Positions 1-5,808 of a stretch of 6,791 nt of DNA are shown here, piece by piece. Every line of letters begins with the position of its first letter. Positions within the stretch are counted from its first letter, which is position 1. The DNA comes from Akkermansia sp. Its GTDB lineage: Bacteria; Verrucomicrobiota; Verrucomicrobiia; Verrucomicrobiales; Akkermansiaceae. A program made the translations under genes and the position numbers. The DNA is taken from the NCBI GenBank assembly GCA_017555465.1, contig JAFZGH010000119.1, forward strand, positions 1-6,791, given 5' to 3'. The notes beneath the pieces are model-generated. The model was not told where the DNA came from and did not search any database. It saw only the letters and a program-made list of their open reading frames with translations.

Positions 1-108
1 CACATTTTCTTGAGGACTTTTGTAAAATCCGGGTTTTGCCGGGGCTGTCTTCCTTTGCGTAATCGAGCAGCCTGGTGGTAAATCATATTACAGTCATCCA
101 ATTTCTCA

Positions 109-137
109 TTGAACAGGTTAGCGCCGTGGTGTATGCT
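109..137 (+). promoter_or_regulatory. Possible sigma70-type promoter of the lipoprotein gene
   Basis: TTGAAC at 109-114 and TATGCT at 132-137 are separated by 17 nt, and each matches the sigma70 consensus at four of six positions. The -10 box ends only 6 nt before the ATG at 144, so transcription from it would start at or next to the start codon and give a nearly leaderless mRNA. Chance matches of this quality are common, so this is a weak call. I see no other convincing signal in the first 143 bases. Confidence 0.25.
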
Positions 138-143
138 GGGTGC

Positions 144-758
144 ATGAGACGGGCTGATATTGTCAAAGCTGCATCGGCTGCCTTATTGCTGGGGCTTACC
201 TCGTGTACAAACTTGTGCCAGTATGTGGCAGATTGTGGCGCGGAGTACGATGGTGTGGAGCTGACGGAGCGCGAGTGTTACTACCGCCACGGCGGCAGAA
301 AATACGTGCGGGGGCAGCGTGCGAAATTCAAACGCACGTCAGTCCAGAATCCCTACCTGCTAGGCAAGCCGATTCCTGACCAATATGAGGTAAAACCGGA
401 AACACTGGGGGAAGTGGTGTATCGAGAGCTGCAGTTAGACCGGGGCGGTATGTGGAGTCTTTCGGGTAACTGGAAGTCTCTTACTCTGAACGATACGCGT
501 GCGTACCCTATGCCGGAGAGAACCAGCCTGGGCTGGGCGTCTGTCAATGAATACAGCAGAAAACTGACCCCTCATGCCTTTTATGCGTACCCGCTGGCAA
601 CGGTAGTCGGCGTCTGCATCGATGTGCCGCTTAACATTGCCGGTGGTGCTGCGGCTGTTTGCTTTGCTGGTGGCGCATTGGTGGTCAGTGGGGTGGTCAA
701 TGTTGTTACATGGTGCCTGCCTGAGTCGGATAAATCTGCCGATAGCAGCCCTGAATGA
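144..758 (+). CDS. Putative lipoprotein of unknown function with C-terminal hydrophobic region
   Basis: This 204-residue protein is probably anchored to a membrane as a lipoprotein. The frame is open from an ATG at 75, but I chose the ATG at 144. From there the protein begins with a basic MRR, then a hydrophobic stretch and an LTSC lipobox with the lipidated cysteine at residue 21, while the longer start would bury this signal peptide. Residues 22-145 are polar, with several Tyr and Arg and no motif I recognise. Residues about 149-191 are strongly hydrophobic and Gly/Ala/Val-rich, starting YPLA and containing a DVPL motif. They could be a membrane-associated hairpin, and the layout recalls small YceK-like lipoproteins, but I would not assign that family. 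The mature part keeps six further cysteines. No Shine-Dalgarno precedes the start. The stop overlaps the next ATG by 4 nt (ATGA at 755-758), so the two genes are probably translationally coupled. Confidence 0.7.
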   Translation: MRRADIVKAASAALLLGLTSCTNLCQYVADCGAEYDGVELTERECYYRHGGRKYVRGQRAKFKRTSVQNPYLLGKPIPDQYEVKPETLGEVVYRELQLDRGGMWSLSGNWKSLTLNDTRAYPMPERTSLGWASVNEYSRKLTPHAFYAYPLATVVGVCIDVPLNIAGGAAAVCFAGGALVVSGVVNVVTWCLPESDKSADSSPE

Positions 759-1042
759 GTATTGATGTGATGAATATGATGAAACAATTCCTGATGGTCA
801 TGGCGGCGCTGCTGGCGCTGCCGCTGTGCGCGGCGAGTGCTGGAAATCCGCGGGAATTGGCACAGCGTGCTTTCCCGCATGCCACGCAGTGGACAGAAAC
901 GAGCCTTTCTCCCGGGCTTGTGTTGCTGCGTGGTTCTATGGCAGCCGCCTCATCTGCCAGAACCATGCACATGTATCTGGGAGTGCAGACGGATACCGGC
1001 AACCCCCGCATTGTGCTGACCCATGACATTGCTGCTGCGTGA
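755..1042 (+). CDS. Short secreted protein of unknown function; possibly the 5' part of a split gene
   Basis: The frame encodes 95 residues from the ATG at 755, which overlaps the previous stop by 4 nt. In-frame ATGs at 770, 776 and 779 are alternatives. Starting at 779 gives the cleanest signal peptide: MKQ, a hydrophobic core rich in Leu and Ala, and a likely signal-peptidase-I site after CAASA. Only about 65 residues remain after cleavage. They include alternating hydrophobic stretches (GLVLLRG, MYLGVQTD, RIVLTHD) that look like the beginning of a beta-rich domain and end abruptly at TGA 1040-1042. The next frame begins at 1023 without an N-terminal signal and reads like the continuation of a domain. 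The simplest explanations are a frameshift (real or a sequencing error) in the CTG-rich overlap, or two separate coupled genes. I recognise no family. Confidence 0.5.
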   Translation: MSIDVMNMMKQFLMVMAALLALPLCAASAGNPRELAQRAFPHATQWTETSLSPGLVLLRGSMAAASSARTMHMYLGVQTDTGNPRIVLTHDIAAA

Positions 1043-1379
1043 GCCCTCCATTTGGAATGCTCGCCTGCGTACTGCTGAATTTGCGTTTACCCGCAGGCAC
1101 GTTTATATTGTAGAAGGGGCGTCTGTACAGGTGTTACCCCTCGATGAAAGCCTCGGTATCACTCTGGAGGAACCTGCTGGCCGCGTGGGTAATATCTACC
1201 TGCGCCAGAATGATAAGATGAGGGCGGTCATTCATACGGCATTCCGCCGGGTGAAGGTGCACTACGATTCCAGCGCACTGGATACCAGCGCGCCGTTCCA
1301 GGGCTTCTTGCAGATAGAGCACGCGGCTGCGGTTTGCCGCATGCTTGAAGAATGCCGAAAACTTGCCGGCAAGTCCTGA
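1023..1379 (+). CDS. Unknown protein overlapping the upstream gene; possible 3' part of a split exported gene
   Basis: This frame encodes 118 residues from the ATG at 1023 and ends at TGA 1377-1379. It overlaps the preceding frame by 20 nt in the +1 register. No Shine-Dalgarno precedes the ATG and no signal peptide or membrane segment is seen. The sequence looks like a globular alpha/beta domain: beta-type stretches around residues 19-40 (AEFAF, HVYIV), a middle segment LPLDESLGITLEEP, then VKVHYDSS, and a probable C-terminal helix with CRMLEECRKL. In this frame a TGA stands just upstream at 1017-1019, so the coding signal can only cross from the previous frame between 1020 and 1042. Joined there, the two pieces would make one exported protein of about 200 residues. 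I recognise no family. If it is not a split gene, it is the last gene of a three-gene operon. Confidence 0.5.
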   Translation: MTLLLREPSIWNARLRTAEFAFTRRHVYIVEGASVQVLPLDESLGITLEEPAGRVGNIYLRQNDKMRAVIHTAFRRVKVHYDSSALDTSAPFQGFLQIEHAAAVCRMLEECRKLAGKS

Positions 1380-1402
1380 TTTTCAGGTATACCACCCAAC
1401 AT

Positions 1403-1435
1403 CCGCCTTTGCTTCAGGGGATGCAAGGCGGTTTG
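1403..1435 (+). terminator. Probable terminator of the + strand gene cluster
   Basis: CCGCCTT at 1403-1409 pairs with AAGGCGG at 1425-1431, and two more G-C pairs form if one T is bulged. The hairpin starts 24 nt after the stop at 1379. Its 3' side is followed only by TTTGTG, so the U-tract is poor. It also lies 25 nt beyond the stop of the converging small - strand gene, but on that strand no U-run follows. Confidence 0.45.
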
Positions 1436-1456
1436 TGCAAAGAGATGCTGCAGTGA

Positions 1457-1597
1457 TTACTGGTTGCAGCGTACCACGGCCTGGCTTACCGGTGTAGAAT
1501 CAGCACTACCGGGTGTACCGAAGATAGCACCCAGGAGCAGGCAGATAGCCAGGGTGAGCGTGGCTCCTATGATGGTGTAGATGTTGTTGAAATTCAT
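1457..1597 (-). CDS. 46-residue single-pass membrane mini-protein (unknown function)
   Basis: Reading the - strand from ATG at 1597 to TAA at 1457-1459 gives 46 residues. They begin MNFNNIYTIIGATLTLAICL and continue LLGAIFG, followed by a 19-residue polar tail ending RCNQ. Residues about 7-27 form one uninterrupted hydrophobic helix with a GxxxxxxxxxxxxxxG spacing at its ends, so the product should sit in the inner membrane as a single-pass protein. It could instead be an uncleaved or cleavable signal followed by a very short peptide. Support for a real gene comes from a well-formed sigma70-type promoter at 1621-1648, which places the start site about 15 nt upstream of the ATG. The gene also fills an otherwise empty gap of about 340 nt between two terminators. 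There is no Shine-Dalgarno, as for most genes here. I recognise no family. It converges on the + strand cluster. Confidence 0.6.
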   Translation of the reverse strand: MNFNNIYTIIGATLTLAICLLLGAIFGTPGSADSTPVSQAVVRCNQ

Positions 1598-1620
1598 GGT
1601 AAGGTGATACAGCTTCTTTC

Positions 1621-1648
1621 TTTATAGCATAGTTTTTGCTTTGGTCAA
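1621..1648 (-). promoter_or_regulatory. Sigma70-type promoter of the 46-residue mini-protein
   Basis: On the - strand TTGACC (1643-1648) and TATAAA (1621-1626) are separated by 16 nt. They match the -35 and -10 consensus at five of six positions each. This is the best promoter in the window. Transcription should start near 1612-1614, giving a leader of about 15 nt before the ATG at 1597. The -35 box directly touches the distal end of the porin terminator region at 1649. Confidence 0.65.
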
Positions 1649-1695
1649 GATAAAAAAGAAAGCGGCGCAGCATTCTGTGAGGAAGCTGCGCCGCT
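1649..1695 (-). terminator. Strong intrinsic terminator of the porin gene
   Basis: A perfect 11-bp inverted repeat, AGCGGCGCAGC at 1661-1671 and GCTGCGCCGCT at 1685-1695, encloses a 13-nt loop. On the - strand it is followed by TTCTTTTTTATC (complement of 1649-1660), a good U-tract. It lies 26 nt beyond the porin stop codon at 1722-1724. Confidence 0.9.
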
Positions 1696-1721
1696 GAAGG
1701 GATGATGCTTGTGTGGCGTTA

Positions 1722-2933
1722 TCAGAAGGCCAGGTAAGCCTGGATGCCGGTAGCGCTCACGGTGCTCACATTGCGGTAGGCCGGGTCAATGTAGAGCTGG
1801 TAGAAGGGGGCAATGGACACGTACTTGTTGAGCTCGTAGTGGTAGGTGAACTCCATGACCTTCTCGTAGGCGTTCACGAGTTCGGAATTATCCGTATCTG
1901 CGCACTTGTACACACCGAAGCAGGCGCCGAAGTAGTCCTGCGGACGGCTGGGGACGAGGCGCAGCGTGGTGCCGACCATGGCTTCCTTGCGGGCGCGCTG
2001 GTGCTCGCTGCTGGCGCAGGCCAGGCGGGCGTATACCTTCACGCGGTCAGACACGTTGTATTCCACACCAGTCATGATACCGACGGAGTTGTGGTCTTCG
2101 TCGCCACCGTTGTAGCCGGGGGTATCCATGCTGCAGAAGAAGGGAGCCACGCGCCAGGTGCCCTTGCCATCGGCAAAGTGGTGGCCGTATTCGGTGACCA
2201 CGGCCCAGCCATTGGTGTTGTCCAGGTTGAAGGGGTTGTCGCCCAGCCCCAGACCGGTGCCGATGACGGCGGCGGTTACGAAGTTGTTCGGGTCAATCTC
2301 GTGCTGCAGCACAGCACCGGGGGTGCCGTAGTACATGGGAAGCACGGGGGATTTCTCGAACGCGTCGTTCACGAAGCGGGCGTGGCCGATGCGGTCGAAG
2401 TACAGGCTCATCCAGATGACACCGGCGTTCAGGCAGGTGCGCTTGTTGTTGAAGTACTGGCGCAGGGTGGCGTTGAGAATGTAGTAGCCGGCAGGGCCCA
2501 CAGAGTCGGTGTGCTGGCCGGTGCCGATGCCCATGCCGCCATCATAGAACTGGTGCTTCTTGGCGGAATCGTGATCAAGGCCCCAGGAACCGCAGCCTGC
2601 CACGCTCAGCCAGGTGCCGCCGTTCACATCGTCGCGCACGAGGCGCTGGTCCACCTGGGTGAAGAGCAGGGCCATGTTGCAGGTGGATTCGTACCCGGCA
2701 CCCTGGTTGTCGATATCCCAGTGTGCACCATAGAGCTCAAAGAAGAAACCAGTGCCGGTGGCATCGTACAGCTTCTTCTTGAAATCAGGAGCATCTTCAC
2801 CGGGGATATTCAGCGGACCGTCGTAGAACATGCGGTAGGCATCGCAGGTCTCGGTTGTCTGGGTGCAGGGCTCGCCTGCCTGGGCAATCCCGGCAAGAGC
2901 CATCACGGAAAGGAGTATGTTCTTGAATTTCAT
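1722..2933 (-). CDS. OprB-like carbohydrate-selective outer-membrane porin
   Basis: This 403-residue protein is predicted to be an outer-membrane beta-barrel that lets small sugars diffuse in. An upstream in-frame ATG at 2999 exists, but the ATG at 2933 starts a classic signal peptide, MKFKN plus a hydrophobic core, with cleavage after AGIAQA near residue 19. The body has alternating aromatic beta-strand patterns. The last 50 residues match the OprB end: a glutamate-rich strand (EKVMEFTYHYEL), a strand with PFYQLYIDP, and a final strand ending in Phe (AYLAF), the usual barrel-assembly signal. OprB-family porins are typically about 400-450 residues, so it looks complete. Unusually for a porin it has nine cysteines (residues 23, 30, 85, 114, 167, 267, 306, 338, 344). 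The codons lack TTA, CTA and TCA throughout, consistent with strong codon bias and high expression. It ends at a strong terminator. The family call is from pattern recognition only; another barrel family is possible. Confidence 0.75.
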   Translation of the reverse strand: MKFKNILLSVMALAGIAQAGEPCTQTTETCDAYRMFYDGPLNIPGEDAPDFKKKLYDATGTGFFFELYGAHWDIDNQGAGYESTCNMALLFTQVDQRLVRDDVNGGTWLSVAGCGSWGLDHDSAKKHQFYDGGMGIGTGQHTDSVGPAGYYILNATLRQYFNNKRTCLNAGVIWMSLYFDRIGHARFVNDAFEKSPVLPMYYGTPGAVLQHEIDPNNFVTAAVIGTGLGLGDNPFNLDNTNGWAVVTEYGHHFADGKGTWRVAPFFCSMDTPGYNGGDEDHNSVGIMTGVEYNVSDRVKVYARLACASSEHQRARKEAMVGTTLRLVPSRPQDYFGACFGVYKCADTDNSELVNAYEKVMEFTYHYELNKYVSIAPFYQLYIDPAYRNVSTVSATGIQAYLAF

Positions 2934-2958
2934 GTTAGTAATAGAGGAGTGTCGGGAG

Positions 2959-2987
2959 ACAGTACCACACAATAACAATACCTGCAA
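2959..2987 (-). promoter_or_regulatory. Possible promoter of the porin gene
   Basis: On the - strand TTGCAG (2982-2987) and TACTGT (2959-2964) are separated by 17 nt, each matching the consensus at about three of six positions. The position is plausible: between the terminator of the upstream hydrolase gene and the porin ATG, with a leader of about 20 nt. The match quality is low. Confidence 0.25.
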
Positions 2988-3002
2988 GCTAATAAGCATA
3001 AA

Positions 3003-3036
3003 CCGCCGCTGTTTTTTTTCAGCGGCGGCCTTTTTT
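3003..3036 (-). terminator. Terminator hairpin after the glycoside hydrolase gene, possibly bidirectional
   Basis: CCGCCGCTG (3003-3011) and CAGCGGCGG (3020-3028) form a perfect 9-bp GC-rich stem around a loop of eight T (eight A on the - strand). It begins 25 nt beyond the stop of the GH123-like gene. On the - strand the following sequence is TTTATGCTTATT, an imperfect U-tract. On the + strand CC then six T follow, so it could also stop antisense transcription coming from the porin side. Confidence 0.7.
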
Positions 3037-3052
3037 GGGGTGAAAAGCGGTA

Positions 3053-4777
3053 TTATGGCAGTGCATCCAGTGCTTTTGCGGTCGATTCGATGAGGTTGCG
3101 GGCGCGCTGCACATCGCCGGTGTGCCCGGTGCCTTTGCTGCGCTCTACGCTGAACAGGGTAAGTAGTTGCTCGTCCATGTGGCGGATGATTTCTGCCGCA
3201 GCGGGGGATTCAGCCGCGCGGGCGCGGAGCTGGTTGATTTTTTCGTAGTTTTCAATGCCATCGCGCAGCCGCTCAAAGCGGACGGAACTGCGATTGCCCG
3301 GGTATACCAGGAAACAATCGCCGGAGGGCCAGTGAACAAAATCTGTGGTTTCAAAGGGATTGCGGTTCCACGAATTGTAGGCCCAGCGCAGGAATCCGTC
3401 CAGGTGGTTGGCGGCGGCAAAGAAACCGAGCCATTCTGCCTCCGCCGGCGGGGAATTGGTGAAGGTATTGGGCCTGGCCGGGTGCAGGCACACATAGAAG
3501 GTGGTGATTTTTCCTGCGGCCTTGCGTTCCCTGAGCAGCTCGCCCAGGGCGCTGCCGGCATGCGTGAGCACGGGGGAAATGTTGTAGACCTCCCGCGTGA
3601 GGGCCGAGGGCTTGTCCACGGCGGAGGCAATGCGGAAGGCGGGTGCATGTTCCTTTACCAGAGCCATCGCGGCGCGCACGTAGGCATCCGGGCGTTCATC
3701 GATGGCGATGCAGGTTTTCTCTGCCCAGCCCCGGGCTTGCATGTGCTGGTGGAAATCGCGCAGGAAGGGGGCCCAGAGCGCTTCGTATTCCGGTGTGCCG
3801 GGCGTTGCCTTGATACTGGCGTAGCTCTGTGTGGCTTCATCGTAGAACTTCACGCTCAGATGCCAGGGTATCATCGTGTAGCAGCTGATCTGCCCGCGGA
3901 TGCCGATTTCATCGTGCATGAAGGAGACCCAGGCATCAAACTCTGCGTAATCATAGCGCATCACGCCGTCCTTCCCGCGAATCCAGCGCACCATGCCGGG
4001 GAACCAGTCGTAAGTCTGCCCGTTCCAGGCTTCATCCAGCAGGGTGCAGGTAATGCACTTCTGCCCGGCCTCTGCCAGCCGCTTCATAAGCGGGCGCAGC
4101 AGCGCAAAATGCTCCGGCGACCAAGGCGTGACATCGTGCCAGCGTGCCACCGCCTGCGGGTGCTGCCACAAATCCAGGTGCATGCCCCATTTTTCTGGGG
4201 CTGGCAGCTGGTGCGGGCTTACCTCCAGCGTGATTGAGCGGCAGACTCCGGCGCAGCCTGGCGCACTCACCCAGACCTGGCCTGTGTAGCGTCCCGGTGC
4301 GGCATCCTGCGGCACATCCATCTGCACCCATATGCCCCGGAGGGTGCCATCCGGCGTATCGCAGCACGGCTCATGGCTGATGATATCTGCTGTGTTTGCC
4401 CCTGCTGCCCGGGTGTAGCGAATCATGGAAACAGAAACCGGGATGGTATCTGCACCATTGCTCACCCCGCTGCAGGTGACGCGCAGCTGCTGCACCGGGC
4501 CATTGGCGCGCACCACCAGCTGCGTGCTGCAGCGCTCTCCCCGCCAGGCAGAGAGGTGGGTAGCTGCTGCCGCGGGCCGGGCAGTGAGATTGTTGTCTCC
4601 CTGCGTGAGCTTGATATCCGGCGCTTCCATCAGCTCCAGAACGCTGGCGGGAGTGGCAGTTACTGCCTGCCGCGGGGCTGCTGCATCATAGAGCGGGTGG
4701 CGTTCTGCCGGCCACTGCGCGGCTGCCTGGTGCAGCGCAAAACTGAATATGCCGATGGTGAGAAATGTGCGCATCAT
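3053..4777 (-). CDS. Secreted GH123-like glycoside hydrolase (beta-N-acetylgalactosaminidase type, DUF4091)
   Basis: This 574-residue exported protein resembles glycoside hydrolase family 123, whose characterised members remove terminal beta-linked N-acetylgalactosamine by substrate-assisted catalysis. A signal peptide covers residues 1-20 (MMRTFL start, cleavage after HQAAA). Residues about 30-190 look like a beta-sandwich, and about 195-515 like the (beta/alpha)8 catalytic domain. An adjacent acid pair, Asp360-Glu361 in the strand-end motif CIAIDERPD, sits where the family has its catalytic Asp-Glu pair. The C-terminal part carries the characteristic LRWAYNSWNRNPF, WPSGDCFLVYPG and SVRFERLRDGIENYE motifs. 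The length is typical. Twelve cysteines are present. Either ATG at 4777 or 4774 could be the start; there is no Shine-Dalgarno. The porin lies downstream behind a terminator. GalNAc from mucin-type or glycolipid glycans is a plausible substrate, but specificity is inferred, and some DUF4091 proteins are untested. Confidence 0.8.
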   Translation of the reverse strand: MMRTFLTIGIFSFALHQAAAQWPAERHPLYDAAAPRQAVTATPASVLELMEAPDIKLTQGDNNLTARPAAAATHLSAWRGERCSTQLVVRANGPVQQLRVTCSGVSNGADTIPVSVSMIRYTRAAGANTADIISHEPCCDTPDGTLRGIWVQMDVPQDAAPGRYTGQVWVSAPGCAGVCRSITLEVSPHQLPAPEKWGMHLDLWQHPQAVARWHDVTPWSPEHFALLRPLMKRLAEAGQKCITCTLLDEAWNGQTYDWFPGMVRWIRGKDGVMRYDYAEFDAWVSFMHDEIGIRGQISCYTMIPWHLSVKFYDEATQSYASIKATPGTPEYEALWAPFLRDFHQHMQARGWAEKTCIAIDERPDAYVRAAMALVKEHAPAFRIASAVDKPSALTREVYNISPVLTHAGSALGELLRERKAAGKITTFYVCLHPARPNTFTNSPPAEAEWLGFFAAANHLDGFLRWAYNSWNRNPFETTDFVHWPSGDCFLVYPGNRSSVRFERLRDGIENYEKINQLRARAAESPAAAEIIRHMDEQLLTLFSVERSKGTGHTGDVQRARNLIESTAKALDALP

Positions 4778-4842
4778 GTCGATTGGTGGTGTATGTCTCC
4801 ATTCTGCCCTATCTGTCAGCCCCTGAAATGCGGGTCAGACTA

Positions 4843-4870
4843 TTGATAGCGCAGATTATTGAAAAATCAA
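4843..4870 (-). promoter_or_regulatory. Possible promoter of the GH123-like gene
   Basis: On the - strand TTGATT (4865-4870) and TATCAA (4843-4848) are separated by 16 nt, each four of six to the consensus. The -35 box overlaps the stop codon of the upstream lipoprotein gene (4867-4869). Transcription would start near 4836 and give a leader of about 60 nt. I see no terminator between the lipoprotein and the hydrolase, so read-through is also possible. Confidence 0.35.
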
Positions 4871-5388
4871 TGCGTCAGGGGAGCTGAATGGGCCCGAATT
4901 GATTTCTGGATTGCCTCGGCTGCTTTCCGGGTGCTCACATTGCGATCATAGAATGTGAGCAGCTCATTTCCCGTCTTGTTTTCAAAAATGGTGACATTGG
5001 CTTCTGTTGTGTATTGAACGGGAGCCAGGAAGATAGGTGGGCAGCCATTGATTGCCCATACAATCTGTCCCCAGAGCGGGAAGAGATAGAGCCAGCGGGC
5101 TGGTGTGGCCTGAGAACACTGCCCCTCGGTAATAACGGCGGTGTATGCTGCGGTGGCGTTGACATGTCCTTGCGCAGAGTTGTCAAAGGTGGCTCCAGCG
5201 ACTTTTATCTGCCATTGGTTTTTTCTCAATTCTTCTTTTATGGCAGCATTGAGGCAGCCTCCCTGGGCTGGAACGGCAATCGTTTTGTTATTGCTATTGA
5301 ATTGCCCGTATACATGGGGTTGATTCTGAATCTGCTGGCAGGAAGCCAGTAACAGCATGGCTGTAGAAAAGAGAATATGTTTTTTCAT
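4867..5388 (-). CDS. Putative lipoprotein of unknown function (173 aa)
   Basis: The protein is 173 residues from the ATG at 5388; a longer in-frame start at 5424 would precede the signal peptide and overlap the upstream gene. It begins MKKHILF, has a hydrophobic core and an LASC lipobox with the lipidated cysteine at residue 17. The mature part starts with a Gln/Asn-rich linker (residues 18-35). A probable alpha/beta region follows: strand KTIAVP, helix LNAAIKEELRK, strand QIKVAG. Next is an unusually hydrophobic segment with aromatics at about 98-125 (RWLYLFPLWG, ending PPIFLAP). A last strand-strand-helix unit is ANVTIFENKTG, LLTFYDR, RKAAEAIQKSI. The order of elements is loosely like envelope lipoproteins with a LpoB/CsgG-type fold, but I cannot assign one. 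It follows the other small lipoprotein by 17 nt, so the two are probably co-transcribed and may be partners. Confidence 0.7.
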   Translation of the reverse strand: MKKHILFSTAMLLLASCQQIQNQPHVYGQFNSNNKTIAVPAQGGCLNAAIKEELRKNQWQIKVAGATFDNSAQGHVNATAAYTAVITEGQCSQATPARWLYLFPLWGQIVWAINGCPPIFLAPVQYTTEANVTIFENKTGNELLTFYDRNVSTRKAAEAIQKSIRAHSAPLTH

Positions 5389-5405
5389 TGTGAGTAAGTG
5401 GCGAA

Positions 5406-5741
5406 TTAGTTCTGGTGAAGCCATCGGCAGCAGGCTGCGGCAGACTCCTGCGTGGCGTGGGTATAGGTATTATTGGTCCAGAGTATGTAAAATTGTCCGG
5501 GCTGCACATCGTGTTCAAACGTACTGTCGTAGTGTTTCCCGTTGTAAAGAGAATTAACTCGAATCCGTTGCTTGCCGCATAATGGGATGCTGGCGCGTTC
5601 ATCGGATATCTGGACAACATCATAAACTTTGGCTCCCCAAGCGTTGGATTCAGGCAAAACTATCTGCGGTGCCGGTGGTGCCGGTACCCGGGCGCAGGAA
5701 ACAAGCATCATCGTCAGAAAAACAGGGAGGGCGTGCTTCAT
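5406..5741 (-). CDS. Putative small lipoprotein of unknown function (111 aa)
   Basis: This 111-residue protein starts at the ATG at 5741; the in-frame ATG at 5777 is less likely because the signal peptide begins at MKHALP. The lipobox is LVSC, with the lipidated cysteine at residue 16, followed by a Pro/Ala-rich linker (VPAPPAP). The rest is a small, probably beta-rich domain of about 80 residues with the stretches AKVYDVVQI, QRIRVNSLYNG and GQFYILWTNN, then a short C-terminal helix containing a Cys-Cys pair (104-105); Cys55 is the only other mature-domain cysteine. I recognise no family. It lies 67 nt after the kinase stop and 17 nt before the next lipoprotein gene. There is no Shine-Dalgarno. 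A TTGCAA/TAGTTT pair just upstream (17-nt spacing) would place transcription almost at the ATG, but the -10 match is poor. Confidence 0.65.
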   Translation of the reverse strand: MKHALPVFLTMMLVSCARVPAPPAPQIVLPESNAWGAKVYDVVQISDERASIPLCGKQRIRVNSLYNGKHYDSTFEHDVQPGQFYILWTNNTYTHATQESAAACCRWLHQN

Positions 5742-5808
5742 CTTAATCAAACTAACATTTAGTGACTTTTTTTGCAAGAAAAACGCATCAGAGGAGTGTT
5801 CTTCAAAA

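Noticed and set aside
20..52. Short CCGG-based hairpin near the left edge
   Set aside because: The stem is only four base pairs, and no gene ending there is visible, so a terminator call is not supported.
75..143. Longer N-terminus of the first lipoprotein (ATG at 75)
   Set aside because: It would place 23 residues ahead of a well-formed lipoprotein signal peptide beginning at 144.
1713..2975. 420-codon open frame on the + strand opposite the porin
   Set aside because: It lies codon-against-codon on the porin gene, so it stays open simply because the porin avoids TTA, CTA and TCA codons. Its translation is a low-complexity Val/Gly/His/Ala-rich string without motifs. The porin frame has a signal peptide, C-terminal Phe and terminator.
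2934..2999. Longer N-terminus of the porin (ATG at 2999)
   Set aside because: It would put 22 residues ahead of a standard signal peptide starting at 2933 and would overlap the likely promoter.
3167..4237. 356-codon open frame on the + strand opposite the GH123-like gene
   Set aside because: It has the same register effect opposite a gene with clear catalytic and family motifs. No family features or start signal are seen.
5765..5785. A/T-rich near-palindrome centred on TTGCAA, upstream of the 111-residue lipoprotein gene
   Set aside because: It has A- and T-runs on both sides but no GC stem, so it is not a credible terminator. One imperfect palindrome is too little to call an operator.
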